In this document: piece after piece, positions 26,494 through 34,762 of the stretch
Layout: the number at the start of each line of letters is the position of its first letter
How positions within the stretch are numbered: position 1 is the first letter of the stretch
DNA from: Streptomyces sp. VRA16 Mangrove soil
Lineage (GTDB): Bacteria; Actinomycetota; Actinomycetes; Streptomycetales; Streptomycetaceae
Direction of reading: 5' to 3'
Assembly (NCBI RefSeq): GCF_017377775.1
Contig: NZ_JAFVLN010000019.1
Span: 62,001 to 126,000 of the forward strand
Length of the DNA: 64,000 nucleotides
Program-made: the position numbers and the translations under genes
The notes under the pieces: model-generated
Seen by the model: only the letters and a program-made list of their open reading frames with translations
Told to the model about the DNA's origin: nothing
Databases searched by the model: none

Positions 26494-27498
26494 TCAGTGC
26501 GCGGCATCGGCGATGTTCTTGGTGCCGATGCGCTTGCGGAACACCCAGTAGGTCCACGACTGGTAGAGCAGCACGATCGGGGTCGCGATGCCGGCGCACC
26601 AGGTCATGATCTTCAGGGTGTACGGGCTGGAGGAGGCGTTGGTGACCGTCAGGCTCCAGTCCGGGTTGAGCGAGGACGGCATGACGTTCGGGAACAGCGT
26701 CAGGAAGAGCATCGCGACGGCCGCCGCGATCGTGACGCCGGACAGGGCGAACGCCCAGCCCTCGCGCCCGCGCTGGTTGGCCCCGATGGCACCGACCAGC
26801 GCGACCACGGCCACGATCATCGCTGCGAGCGAGCCGCCGTCGCCGTTGTCCACCTGGGTCCAGATCAGGAAGACGAGCGCGAGCACCGCGGTCACCAGGC
26901 CGAGGGTGAGCGCCAGCTTGCGCGCCCGCTCCCGGATGTCCCCCAGGGTCTTCAGCGCGGTGAACACCGCGCCGTGGAAGGTGAACAGGGTCAGGGTGAC
27001 CAGGCCGCCCAGGATCGCGTACGGGTTGAGCAGATCCCAGAAGTTGCCCACGTACTCGAAGTTCTTGTCGATCTTCACGCCGCGCACGATGTTGCCGAAG
27101 GCCACACCCCACAGCAGCGCCGGGATCAACGAGGTCCAGAAGATGGCGTGTTCCCAGTTGGTCTGCCACTTCTCCTCGGGCCGCTTCGCCCGGTACTCGA
27201 AGGCCACACCGCGGACGATGAGGCAGACCAGGATGATCAGCAGCGGCAGGTAGAAGCCGGAGAACAGGGTCGCGTACCACTCGGGGAAGGCGGCGAAGGT
27301 CGCGCCGCCGGCGGTCAGCAGCCACACCTCGTTGCCGTCCCAGACCGGGCCGATCGTGTTGATCAGGACCCGCTTCTCGGTGCGGTCACGGGCCAGCAAC
27401 TTGGTGAGGATGCCGACCCCGAAGTCGAAGCCCTCCAAGAAGAAGTACCCGGTCCACAGGACCGCGATGAGTACGAACCAGACGTCGTGAAGTTCCAT
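26494..27498 (-). CDS. cydB: Cytochrome bd oxidase subunit II
   Basis: Encodes 334 residues with eight or nine membrane helices. It pairs with CydA in the quinol:O2 oxidoreductase that works at low oxygen. The typical N-terminus has TGYFFLEGFDFGVGIL, the middle WDGNEVWLLTAGGATFAAFP and GVAFEYRAKR, all CydB hallmarks; PYTLKIMTWCA is near the C-terminus. It starts 20 nt after cydA and ends 32 nt before cydCD, which shows one operon. Confidence 0.96.
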   Translation of the reverse strand: MELHDVWFVLIAVLWTGYFFLEGFDFGVGILTKLLARDRTEKRVLINTIGPVWDGNEVWLLTAGGATFAAFPEWYATLFSGFYLPLLIILVCLIVRGVAFEYRAKRPEEKWQTNWEHAIFWTSLIPALLWGVAFGNIVRGVKIDKNFEYVGNFWDLLNPYAILGGLVTLTLFTFHGAVFTALKTLGDIRERARKLALTLGLVTAVLALVFLIWTQVDNGDGGSLAAMIVAVVALVGAIGANQRGREGWAFALSGVTIAAAVAMLFLTLFPNVMPSSLNPDWSLTVTNASSSPYTLKIMTWCAGIATPIVLLYQSWTYWVFRKRIGTKNIADAAH

Positions 27499-27518
27499 GA
27501 CTCGTCAGCTCCCTGGGC

Positions 27519-29024
27519 CTAGTAGGAGAAGGCCATCGGCTTGTCGGCGTCACGGTCCCCGCCGATCTTGGTGGGCGGGTTGAGATCGTCCTCGGTGAGC
27601 TCGGGCGGACCGGCCTTGATGTACTTGACCAGCAGCTTGACCTCGATGACGGCGAGCACCGCGTACAGCAGCGTGAAGACGGTCATCGACGTGATGACCT
27701 CGCCCTGCGAGACACCGGGGGAGACCGCGTCACGCGTCTGCAGGACGCCGTAGACGACCCACGGCTGGCGGCCCATCTCGGTGAAGATCCAGCCCCAGGA
27801 GTTGGCGATCAGCGGGAACCCGAGGGTCCACAGGGCCGCGAGCCAGTAGAGCTTGGTGAACTTCGGGCTGAGGGCCTTGTTCTTGAAGAGCACCAGGTTC
27901 GGCACTTCGTCCTCACCCACCCTCATGTGCTGCGGCAGCATGAACTTCTTGCGGGTGAGCCACAGCCCGAGGATGCCGAGCGCGAAGGACGCCATCCCGA
28001 AGCCGATCATCCAGCGGAACGCCCAGAAGGTGACGGGGATGATCGGGCGGTAGTCGCCGGGCCCGTACTTTTCCTGCTCGGCCTTGTTGGTGTCGTTGAT
28101 GCCGGGGACGTACGAGTTGAAGTTGTCGTCGGCGAGGAAGGACAGTATCCCGGGGATGGAGAGCTCGACGGTGTTGTGCCCCTTGCTCACGTCCCCGTAG
28201 GCGAAGATCGAGAACGGCGCGGAGTTCTGGCCGTCCCACAGGGCCTCGGCGGCGGCCATCTTCATCGGCTGCTGCTTGAACATGACCTTGCCGAGCAGGT
28301 CACCGCTGACGGCGGTGAGCAGACCGGCGATGACGACGGTGACCAGGCCGAGCCGCAGCGAGGTCTTCATGGTGGCGATGTGCTTCTTGCGTGCCAGGTG
28401 GAAGGCGGCGATGCCGACCATGAACGCGCCGCCCGTGAGGAACGAGGCGGTGAGCGTGTGGAAGGCCTGCGTGAGCGCGGTGTTCTGCGTCAGCACGTGC
28501 CAGAAGTCGGTGAGCTCCGCGCGTCCGTTGGCCTTGTTGTACTTGTAGCCGACCGGGTGCTGCATCCAGGAGTTGGCCGCCAGGATGAAGTACGCGGACA
28601 GGACGGTGCCGATGGAGACCATCCAGATGCAGGCGAGGTGGAGCTTCTTCGGCAGCTTGTCCCAGCCGAAGATCCACAGCCCGATGAAGGTGGACTCGAA
28701 GAAGAACGCGATCAGCGCCTCGAAGGCCAGCGGCGCCCCGAAGATGTCACCGACGAAGCGGGAGTAGTCCGACCAGTTCATGCCGAACTGGAACTCCTGA
28801 ACGATGCCGGTGACGACACCCATCGCGATATTGATCAGAAACAGCTTTCCCCAGAACTTCGTGGCTCTGAGGTACTTCTCCTTCTCCGTGCGCACCCAGG
28901 CGGTCTGCAGCCCGGCGACGAGCGCCGCGAGCGAGATCGTCAGGGGGACGAACAGGAAGTGGTAGACGGTCGTGATGCCGAACTGCCATCGCGCCAGGGT
29001 CTCCGGCGCCAGAGCCAGGTCCAC
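27519..29024 (-). CDS. cydA: Cytochrome bd oxidase subunit I
   Basis: Encodes 501 residues, the short Q-loop form. Haem b595 ligand His is in TVYHFLFVPLTI near residue 22, and the later segments GIVQEFQFGMNWSDYSRFVG, FFFESTFIGLWIFG and FTEMGRQPWVVYG carry the conserved quinol and haem residues. It couples quinol oxidation to O2 reduction at the membrane. GTG start with GGAG about 9 nt upstream. A perfect Rex operator lies 85 bp upstream, so transcription should respond to NADH/NAD+ as in S. coelicolor. Confidence 0.96.
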   Translation of the reverse strand: MDLALAPETLARWQFGITTVYHFLFVPLTISLAALVAGLQTAWVRTEKEKYLRATKFWGKLFLINIAMGVVTGIVQEFQFGMNWSDYSRFVGDIFGAPLAFEALIAFFFESTFIGLWIFGWDKLPKKLHLACIWMVSIGTVLSAYFILAANSWMQHPVGYKYNKANGRAELTDFWHVLTQNTALTQAFHTLTASFLTGGAFMVGIAAFHLARKKHIATMKTSLRLGLVTVVIAGLLTAVSGDLLGKVMFKQQPMKMAAAEALWDGQNSAPFSIFAYGDVSKGHNTVELSIPGILSFLADDNFNSYVPGINDTNKAEQEKYGPGDYRPIIPVTFWAFRWMIGFGMASFALGILGLWLTRKKFMLPQHMRVGEDEVPNLVLFKNKALSPKFTKLYWLAALWTLGFPLIANSWGWIFTEMGRQPWVVYGVLQTRDAVSPGVSQGEVITSMTVFTLLYAVLAVIEVKLLVKYIKAGPPELTEDDLNPPTKIGGDRDADKPMAFSY

Positions 29025-29108
29025 TGCGTCTTCTCCTTACATCGCTGTGGTCACAGCGGCAGTTTGCCCCTTTAATCCCACAAATCCCGGGAGGAACCGG
29101 GACACGCT

Positions 29109-29124
29109 TGTGAACGCGTTCACA
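29109..29124. promoter_or_regulatory. Rex operator (ROP) of cydABCD
   Basis: TGTGAACGCGTTCACA is a perfect 16 bp palindrome and matches the Rex consensus TGTGAAC-N2-GTTCACA. A further half site TTCACA follows at 29126-29131. The redox-sensing repressor Rex controls cyd operons in Streptomyces. Confidence 0.92.
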
Positions 29125-29280
29125 TTCACAAGCATTATGTCGTACTGGTTGTCGGGATCCGAAGGGGGGTCCCCTTACTGCGAGGAACGCCACATCCCCC
29201 TGACCGCAAGGGGGTTCCGAGGGGATTCAACACATTGTTGAGCTCGCCGCCCGCGGCCGACGGCAGAACGGCCTCAGACC

Positions 29281-29660
29281 CGCATCCGCATCGTCTGGCC
29301 GGCCGGACATCTCACGGCGACGGTCGAGGACACTCCGACAACGCGCGCCCTGCTCACGACACTTCCGCTCGCCGCGACGGCGCGCATCCGGGGCGAGGAG
29401 GTCCACTTCGACGCGGGTTCGACACGGGCGTCGGCGTCCCGCGCGGGGACGGCGCCCGACAGGCGGTGGAACCCGGCACGGTGGGCTTCTGGACGGACGG
29501 CGACGCGCTCGCCCTCCCCTACGGCCTCCCCACCGACCTCGCGAGGCGACGCATGCCGCCTCGCGAGTCCGTGCGATCTGCTCGGCCGGCTCGACGGGAA
29601 CCCGCGCACGCTCGGGACCGTGCGCGACGGCGGCCCGGTCCGCGTCGAGCCCGCTCCGGC
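29281..29660 (+). pseudogene. Cyclophilin-like fold protein (PF04126-like), frameshifted
   Basis: Three pieces of one small protein are visible in two frames. Piece one, in frame 1, reads RIRIVWPAGHLTATVEDTP to GEEVHFD; piece two, in frame 3, reads TGVGVPRGDGARQAVEPGTV then GFWTDGDALALPYG; piece three, back in frame 1, reads SRGDACRLASPCDLLGRLDG then RTLGTVRDGGPVRVE. The first shift is explained by an 11 bp tandem duplication at 29407-29428, the second by one extra C in the run near 29530. No start codon stands at the expected place (ACC instead of ATG). Intact relatives are about 120 residues. Clearly dead and recent, since the pieces stay readable. Confidence 0.82.
29407..29428 (+). repeat. 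11 bp tandem duplication causing a frameshift
   Basis: TTCGACGCGGG is followed directly by TTCGACACGGG; they differ in one base. Removing one copy restores the frame between the first two parts of the cyclophilin-like pseudogene. Confidence 0.85.
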
Positions 29661-29694
29661 CGGGCACCCGGGTCGCAGAGCCCGGAGCCCAGAC

Positions 29695-30774
29695 CTAGAG
29701 CTCCTTGCGGAACGCCTCCGCCGTCTTCAGGAAGATGTCGTTGGCCTCGGTCTCGCCGATCGTGGCCCGCATCCCCTCGCCGGCGAACGGCCGCACGACC
29801 ACGCCGGCCGCCTCACACGCAGCCGCGAAGTCCATCGTCTTCTCCCCGAGCCGCAGCCACACGAAGTTGGCCTGGGTCTCGGGGACGGTCCAGCCCTGCC
29901 CCCGCAGCGCATCGACGACCCGGGCGCGCTCGCCCACCAACGAGCCCACACGGCCCAGCAGTTCGTCCTCGGCGCGCAGCGAAGCGACGGCCGCGTCCTG
30001 CGCCAGCTGGCTGACGCCGAACGGCACGGCCGTCTTGCGCAGCGCGGCGGCCACCGGCTCATGGGCGACGGCGAACCCGACGCGCAGCCCCGCGAGCCCG
30101 TACGCCTTCGAGAAGGTCCGCAGCACCGCCACGTTCGGCCGGTCGCGGTAGATCTCCACGCCGTCCGGCACCTCGGCGTCGCGGATGAACTCGCGGTACG
30201 CCTCGTCGAGGACGACCAGGACGTCGGAGGGCACCCGGTCGAGGAACCGCTCCAGCTCGGCACGGCGCACCACGGTGCCGGTGGGGTTGTTGGGGTTGCA
30301 GACGAAGATCAGGCGCGTCCGGTCGGTGATGGCGTCGGCCATCGCGTCCAGGTCGTGCACCTCGCCGTCGGTCAGCGGCACCTTCACCGAGGTCGCCCCG
30401 CTGATCTGGGTGATGATCGGGTACGCCTCGAAGGACCGCCAGGCGTAGATGACCTCGTCGCCCGGTCCGCTGGTCGCCTGGAGCAGCTGCTGCGCGACAC
30501 CGACCGAGCCGGTGCCCGTGGCCAGGTGCGTCAGCGGCACGCCGAACCGCTCGGACAGCTCGTTCATCAGGCCCGTGCAGGCCATGTCCGGGTAGCGGTT
30601 GAAGGTCCCGGCCGCGGCGATCGCCTGCTCCATGACCCCGGGCAGCGGGGGGTACGGGTTCTCGTTGGAGGACAGCTTGAACGCCGCCGGGCCCCCGGTG
30701 GCGGCCGGCTTGCCCGGCTTGTAGGTGGGAACCCCCTCCAGCTCCGCACGCAGCTTGGGGTACTTCTCGCTCAC
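29695..30774 (-). CDS. hisC: Histidinol-phosphate / aromatic aminotransferase
   Basis: Encodes 359 residues from GTG 30774, preceded by AGGAGGAC; a longer start is not supported. Class I/II PLP aminotransferase: KLSSNENPYPPLPG at the N-terminus, TGSVGVAQQLLQA, FVCNPNNPTGTVV, DEAYREFI, and TFSKAYGLAGLRVGFAV with the PLP lysine. HisC transfers an amino group in histidine synthesis. The gene stands alone, away from any his operon, so it may be the second HisC-like copy (mycobacterial Pat type) acting on aromatic amino acids. Exact substrate cannot be told from sequence. Confidence 0.9.
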   Translation of the reverse strand: MSEKYPKLRAELEGVPTYKPGKPAATGGPAAFKLSSNENPYPPLPGVMEQAIAAAGTFNRYPDMACTGLMNELSERFGVPLTHLATGTGSVGVAQQLLQATSGPGDEVIYAWRSFEAYPIITQISGATSVKVPLTDGEVHDLDAMADAITDRTRLIFVCNPNNPTGTVVRRAELERFLDRVPSDVLVVLDEAYREFIRDAEVPDGVEIYRDRPNVAVLRTFSKAYGLAGLRVGFAVAHEPVAAALRKTAVPFGVSQLAQDAAVASLRAEDELLGRVGSLVGERARVVDALRGQGWTVPETQANFVWLRLGEKTMDFAAACEAAGVVVRPFAGEGMRATIGETEANDIFLKTAEAFRKEL

Positions 30775-31151
30775 CGCAGTCCTCCTTGTGGCCACCGTTC
30801 CAATACTGCTCACCTTAAGAGGATTCGCCGCCCGCCCCAATGGGCCGGGCCCCACCGCCTCGCGGAGCCCCTCGAAGGCGTACGACGGAGGGGGAGCGCT
30901 CCCCGCCCTGGCGCGCGCCGGTGGCTCGCGCCGTGGCGCGCATCACCCGTGAAGGTGAGTTGAGACCTACTCGCAACATCGTCGACTTGGCAGGCTCATG
31001 CGTGCCGACAAGTGACGTATAAGAGTCTTGACCTTCAACTCCCCTGTATTCCATGGTCATTGACGGCTCGTCACCTTGCAGAAACGTGCCTGTCAACCCC
31101 GGCATATGCGCCCCCGCCATGCAGCCGCATGAGCCCTACTATCGGCTCGCC
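30775..31151. other. Divergent promoter region hisC / lacI-type gene
   Basis: 377 bp with no convincing gene. It holds a -10 like TACTAT at 31137-31142, 9 nt before the regulator ATG, and a TTGACC at 31035-31040. A 29-codon frame ending near 31020 lacks a ribosome site. Confidence 0.4.
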
Positions 31152-32264
31152 ATGACAGCAGCAGGGAAGCACCAGGTGAGCCGGGCGGAGACGACCCGCA
31201 GAGGCACCCGGCCGGGCCGGGCAGGCATCAGAGACGTTGCCGCCGCTGCCGGGGTCTCGATCACGACTGTCTCCGATGCACTCAACGGCAAGGGCCGGCT
31301 CCCCGACGCCACCCGACGCCATGTCCGCGAGGTCGCCGACCGACTGGGCTATCGCCCGTCCGCGGCGGCCCGAACGCTCCGTACCGGCAAGTCAGGGCTG
31401 ATCGGCCTGACTGTCACGACGTACGGGGATGAACCTTTCACCTTCACCGAATTCGCGTACTTCGCGGAGATGGCGAGGGCCGCCACATCGGCCGCACTCG
31501 CCCGCGGGTACGCCCTCGTCATCCTGCCCGCCACCTCACGCCACGACGTGTGGTCGAACGTCGCGCTCGACGGCACCGTCGTCATCGACCCCTCCGACCA
31601 CGACCCGGTCGTCAGCGAGCTGGTCCGCCAGGGCCTGCCCGTCGTCTCGGACGGACGTCCCGCGGGCACCCTGCCCGTGACCGCCTGGGTCGACAACGAC
31701 CACGAGGCCGCCGTGCTCGGCATCCTCGACCATCTCGCCGAGGCCGGCGCCCGCCGCATCGGCCTGCTCACGGGCACCACCACCGACACGTACACCCACC
31801 TCTCCACCTCCGCGTACCTGCGCTGGTGCGAGACGGTCGGGCAGGAACCGGTCTACGAGTCGTACCCCGCGCACGACCCGTGCGCGGGCGCCGTCGCCGC
31901 CGACCGGCTGCTCGCCCGGCCCGACCGCCCCGACGCCGTCTACGGTCTGTTCGACCCCAACGGCACGGACCTGCTCGCCGCCGCCCGTCGGTACGGCCTG
32001 CGCGTCCCGGACGACCTGCTGCTGGTGTGCTGCAGCGAGTCCAACGTCTACTCCAACACCGAGCCGCCCATCACGACGCTCTCGCTCAAACCGCGGCGCA
32101 TCGGCACGGCCGTCGTCCAGCTGCTCATCGACGCCATCGAAGGGGTCGATTCGGACCAACCGGTCGAGCAGGTGATACCGACGGAACTGATCGTGCGGAC
32201 CTCGTCGCAACGGCGTCCTTCCCGCACCACGGTCAGTCCGCCACGCTCCCCGAAGCAGAGCTGA
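31152..32264 (+). CDS. LacI family transcriptional regulator
   Basis: Encodes 370 residues from ATG 31152; an ATG at 31119 is an alternative. The LacI headpiece is GIRDVAAAAGVSITTVSDAL with the hinge RPSAAARTLRTG, followed by a periplasmic-binding-like effector domain: LIGLTVTTYGDEPFTF, VALDGTVVIDPSD, GARRIGLLTGTTTDTYTH and DAVYGLFDPNG. A sugar-type ligand is usual but not identifiable here. No sugar genes are adjacent, so the regulon is elsewhere or unknown. A hairpin terminator follows directly. Confidence 0.92.
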   Translation: MTAAGKHQVSRAETTRRGTRPGRAGIRDVAAAAGVSITTVSDALNGKGRLPDATRRHVREVADRLGYRPSAAARTLRTGKSGLIGLTVTTYGDEPFTFTEFAYFAEMARAATSAALARGYALVILPATSRHDVWSNVALDGTVVIDPSDHDPVVSELVRQGLPVVSDGRPAGTLPVTAWVDNDHEAAVLGILDHLAEAGARRIGLLTGTTTDTYTHLSTSAYLRWCETVGQEPVYESYPAHDPCAGAVAADRLLARPDRPDAVYGLFDPNGTDLLAAARRYGLRVPDDLLLVCCSESNVYSNTEPPITTLSLKPRRIGTAVVQLLIDAIEGVDSDQPVEQVIPTELIVRTSSQRRPSRTTVSPPRSPKQS

Positions 32265-32272
32265 CCGCTTTC

Positions 32273-32298
32273 GCCGCCCCCGCTCCCGCGGGGGCGGC
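32273..32298 (+). terminator. Hairpin terminator after the lacI-type gene
   Basis: Stem GCCGCCCCCG / CGGGGGCGGC, 10 bp, 6 nt loop, 8 nt after the stop codon. No U-tract, as usual in Streptomyces. Confidence 0.65.
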
Positions 32299-32441
32299 CC
32301 CGGAATCCTCGGAGATCCGTGGGGAGCCGGAGAGAAGTCGTCAAGGAAAAGTCCGCACCAATTCGGGAGAAATCCGTGGCGAACAGCCCCCCGTCACCGA
32401 TTCACCACCCCTGGTGCATCACACAGCACGAGCCGCATTCC

Positions 32442-32447
32442 TATGAT
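32442..32447 (+). promoter_or_regulatory. -10 element upstream of the metallophosphatase gene
   Basis: TATGAT lies about 77 nt before the ATG, leaving a normal 5' leader with a GGAGGGG ribosome site. No clear -35. Confidence 0.35.
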
Positions 32448-32523
32448 GGGCGCACGACACCGCGGGCCGCTGCGACCAGGCAGTCCGATCCGGTGCACAG
32501 GCGGCGCAATGGTGGAGGGGTCG

Positions 32524-33612
32524 ATGACTCAGGGGGCCGGTCAGGGACCCGCAGCGCGCACGGAGACGCTGCGTGATTTCCGCGTTCCCGCGTACGTCCA
32601 TGACGTACCGGCGAACGTGGTGCCGACCGAGCCCGCCCCCGGCCCGGAGAATCCCGACGCCTTCCCCGACGGGTACACGCCCACCGAGCGCGATCTGCCC
32701 GTCATCAACCGAGGTGACACGGTGCAGGTCCGGGTGCCGGAAGAGGCCGCTCAGCCCGCTCAGCCGGCGCCCCAGCCGACGGACGGACCCGGCCCGCTGT
32801 TCGTCGTCGGCGACGTGCACGGCTACCTCGACGAGCTGATCGCCGCCCTCCAGGAGAAGGGTCTGATCGACGCCGAGGGCAACTGGGCGGCGGGCACCGC
32901 GCGGCTGTGGTTCCTCGGCGACTTCACCGACCGCGGCCCGGACGGCATCGGCGTCATCGACCTCGTGATGCGGCTCTCGGCGGAGGCCGCCGCGGCGGGC
33001 GGCTACTGCAAGGCACTCATGGGCAACCACGAGCTGCTGCTGCTCGGCGCCAAGCGCTTCGCCGACACCCCCGTCAACTCGGGGGCGGGCACCGCCACCT
33101 TCCAGGCGGCCTGGCTGCTCAACGGCGGGCAGAAGTCCGACATGGACCGCCTCCAGGACGTGCATCTGCAGTGGATGTCCCGGCTCGACGCGATCGAGAT
33201 CGAGGACGACCACCTGCTGATGCACTCCGACACCACCGCCTACCTCGACTACGGCGACTCGATCGAGGCGGTCAACGACACGATCCGCGAGACGCTCACG
33301 CGTAACGACGCGGACGAGTGCTGGGACCTGTTCCGCAAGTTCACCAAGCGGTTCGCCTTCCGGGACGAGGAGTCGGGCCCCGGCGCCGTGCGCGAGCTGC
33401 TCGACGCCTACGGCGGCAGCCGCGTGGTGCACGGCCACAGCCCGATCCCGTACCTCCTCGGTGAGGTCGGTGGCGAAGACGGCGACGGCGAGGACAGCGG
33501 TCCCGTCGTCGAGGGTCCGCACGTCTACGCGGGCGGTCTCGCCATCGCCATGGACGGCGGCGTGACCATGGCCGGAAAGCTGCTGGTCCAGCAACTGCCG
33601 ATGGATATCTGA
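32524..33612 (+). CDS. Calcineurin-like metallophosphatase
   Basis: Encodes 362 residues from ATG 32524, chosen for GGAGGGG 5-10 nt upstream. After a Pro-rich, probably flexible N-terminus (about 1-90) the metallophosphoesterase motifs appear in order: FVVGDVHGYLDEL, FLGDFTDRGPDGIG, LMGNHELLLLG and VVHGHSPIPYL. This is the PPP/ApaH-like arrangement with all metal ligands. It could act on phosphoproteins or on dinucleotide polyphosphates; the sequence does not decide. Soluble, with no signal. Confidence 0.88.
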   Translation: MTQGAGQGPAARTETLRDFRVPAYVHDVPANVVPTEPAPGPENPDAFPDGYTPTERDLPVINRGDTVQVRVPEEAAQPAQPAPQPTDGPGPLFVVGDVHGYLDELIAALQEKGLIDAEGNWAAGTARLWFLGDFTDRGPDGIGVIDLVMRLSAEAAAAGGYCKALMGNHELLLLGAKRFADTPVNSGAGTATFQAAWLLNGGQKSDMDRLQDVHLQWMSRLDAIEIEDDHLLMHSDTTAYLDYGDSIEAVNDTIRETLTRNDADECWDLFRKFTKRFAFRDEESGPGAVRELLDAYGGSRVVHGHSPIPYLLGEVGGEDGDGEDSGPVVEGPHVYAGGLAIAMDGGVTMAGKLLVQQLPMDI

Positions 33613-33801
33613 GAGTTGATCGGGCAGGCGCGGTAAGCGGAGGATCCGGCTGGCCACAAGGCCAATTTCCGGAAACCCCCTGTCACCGCGTGCCGTGACA
33701 GCTCTACCATCGGCTTATCCGTAGCAGGCTCCCCTCCGTTTCTGCCCGACGGCTCGTACCCATGCGAGCCACCAAGCCCTACGGAGCATCGGGGGATGCA
33801 C

Positions 33802-34680
33802 ATGAACAGCGCTCCGCATTTGCTGAACGAGGACCGCCCCGAGTTCGAGCGGATCCTCGATGAGGCGCTGCGTACCGCACCGAACCGGCCTGATCTCGCC
33901 GCAGTGGGCCAGCGGCTCAACCCCGAACAGCTGCGCACCATGGCGCTCAACGCGGCCGCACTGATCAGTGCGGCGGCAGCCAGCGAGTACCAGCACTACA
34001 TATCGGTCCGCGAGGATCTGCGCACCGCCCCGCGGCCTCAGCCACTCCACGAAGGAGGCACCGCTTCCGGCACGACCTCGGAATCCAGCGGCGGCAGCCC
34101 GATGGGCTTCGCCGCGACCGTGAGTGAAGTCGCGGAGACGACAGGGCCCGGCATCGCCGCGGTCGCCGTCGTCCTCTTCCCGGTGCTCGCCGGGACGGCC
34201 GCCGCGATCTTTCTGCTGGTCGGCTACATCCTGAAGATGCTCAACCCGCCACCGGACTTCGCCGGCACCCTGCTGTCGACCGGCTGGATCTTCGGCGCGC
34301 TCACCGCGGCGGGCATCCTCGTCGCGGCGGTCTGCCTGCTCCTCGCGGCCCTGCGCAACGGGGCGACGTCACTCCAGGCCGACGCGCACGGCGAGTCCAA
34401 CGAGGCGGTGGCACAGGCCAGGGAAGCCTGGACCAGGGCCCTGCTCGAGCGAGGCATCCTGCCGTTCCTGCGGGAGGCGCTCGCCGACCCGCCCTCGGCA
34501 GGGGGCGGCGCGCTCGGCGGCCGCCCCGGCTCCGTCGGCCGGATGCCCCAGCTCGGCTACAACAGGCCGGGGTTCAGCAGCCCGGACGGCGGCGGAACCG
34601 CCACCGGGCAGCGCGCCGGCTTCTCCAGCCCGGACTTCTCGAGCCCGGACTTCGGCGGCCCCGAGCACCAGCCGGACTGA
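33802..34680 (+). CDS. Hypothetical membrane protein with repetitive tail
   Basis: Encodes 292 residues from ATG 33802, 7 nt after GGGGG; an ATG two codons earlier is possible. The N-terminal third is helical (RPEFERILDEALRTAPNRPD), followed by two hydrophobic segments (VAVVLFPVLAGTAAAIFLLV near 115-140 and GALTAAGILVAAVCLLLAA near 165-190). The C-terminus is Gly/Ser/Pro-rich with repeats of FSSPD. I do not recognise the family. Convergent with thiC, with a shared hairpin between. Confidence 0.72.
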   Translation: MNSAPHLLNEDRPEFERILDEALRTAPNRPDLAAVGQRLNPEQLRTMALNAAALISAAAASEYQHYISVREDLRTAPRPQPLHEGGTASGTTSESSGGSPMGFAATVSEVAETTGPGIAAVAVVLFPVLAGTAAAIFLLVGYILKMLNPPPDFAGTLLSTGWIFGALTAAGILVAAVCLLLAALRNGATSLQADAHGESNEAVAQAREAWTRALLERGILPFLREALADPPSAGGGALGGRPGSVGRMPQLGYNRPGFSSPDGGGTATGQRAGFSSPDFSSPDFGGPEHQPD

Positions 34681-34709
34681 CCTCCGGCGGAGCACGGGGC
34701 CATGACCTC

Positions 34710-34740
34710 GGCTCGGGGCACTGTGCACCAGCCCCGAGCC
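34710..34740. terminator. Terminator between the membrane protein gene and thiC
   Basis: Perfect 10 bp stem GGCTCGGGGC / GCCCCGAGCC with an 11 nt loop, in the gap of two convergent genes, so it can act in both directions. Confidence 0.7.
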
Positions 34741-34762
34741 CGTCGTCGTGCGCGCGTACGCG

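Noticed and set aside
23114..26551. 1145-codon open frame on the plus strand opposite cydCD
   Set aside because: Shadow of the fused ABC gene; His/Gln/Arg/Gly-rich translation without any domain.
30936..31022. 29-codon frame before the LacI-type gene
   Set aside because: No ribosome site, codon use unlike Streptomyces genes, and it lies in a promoter region.
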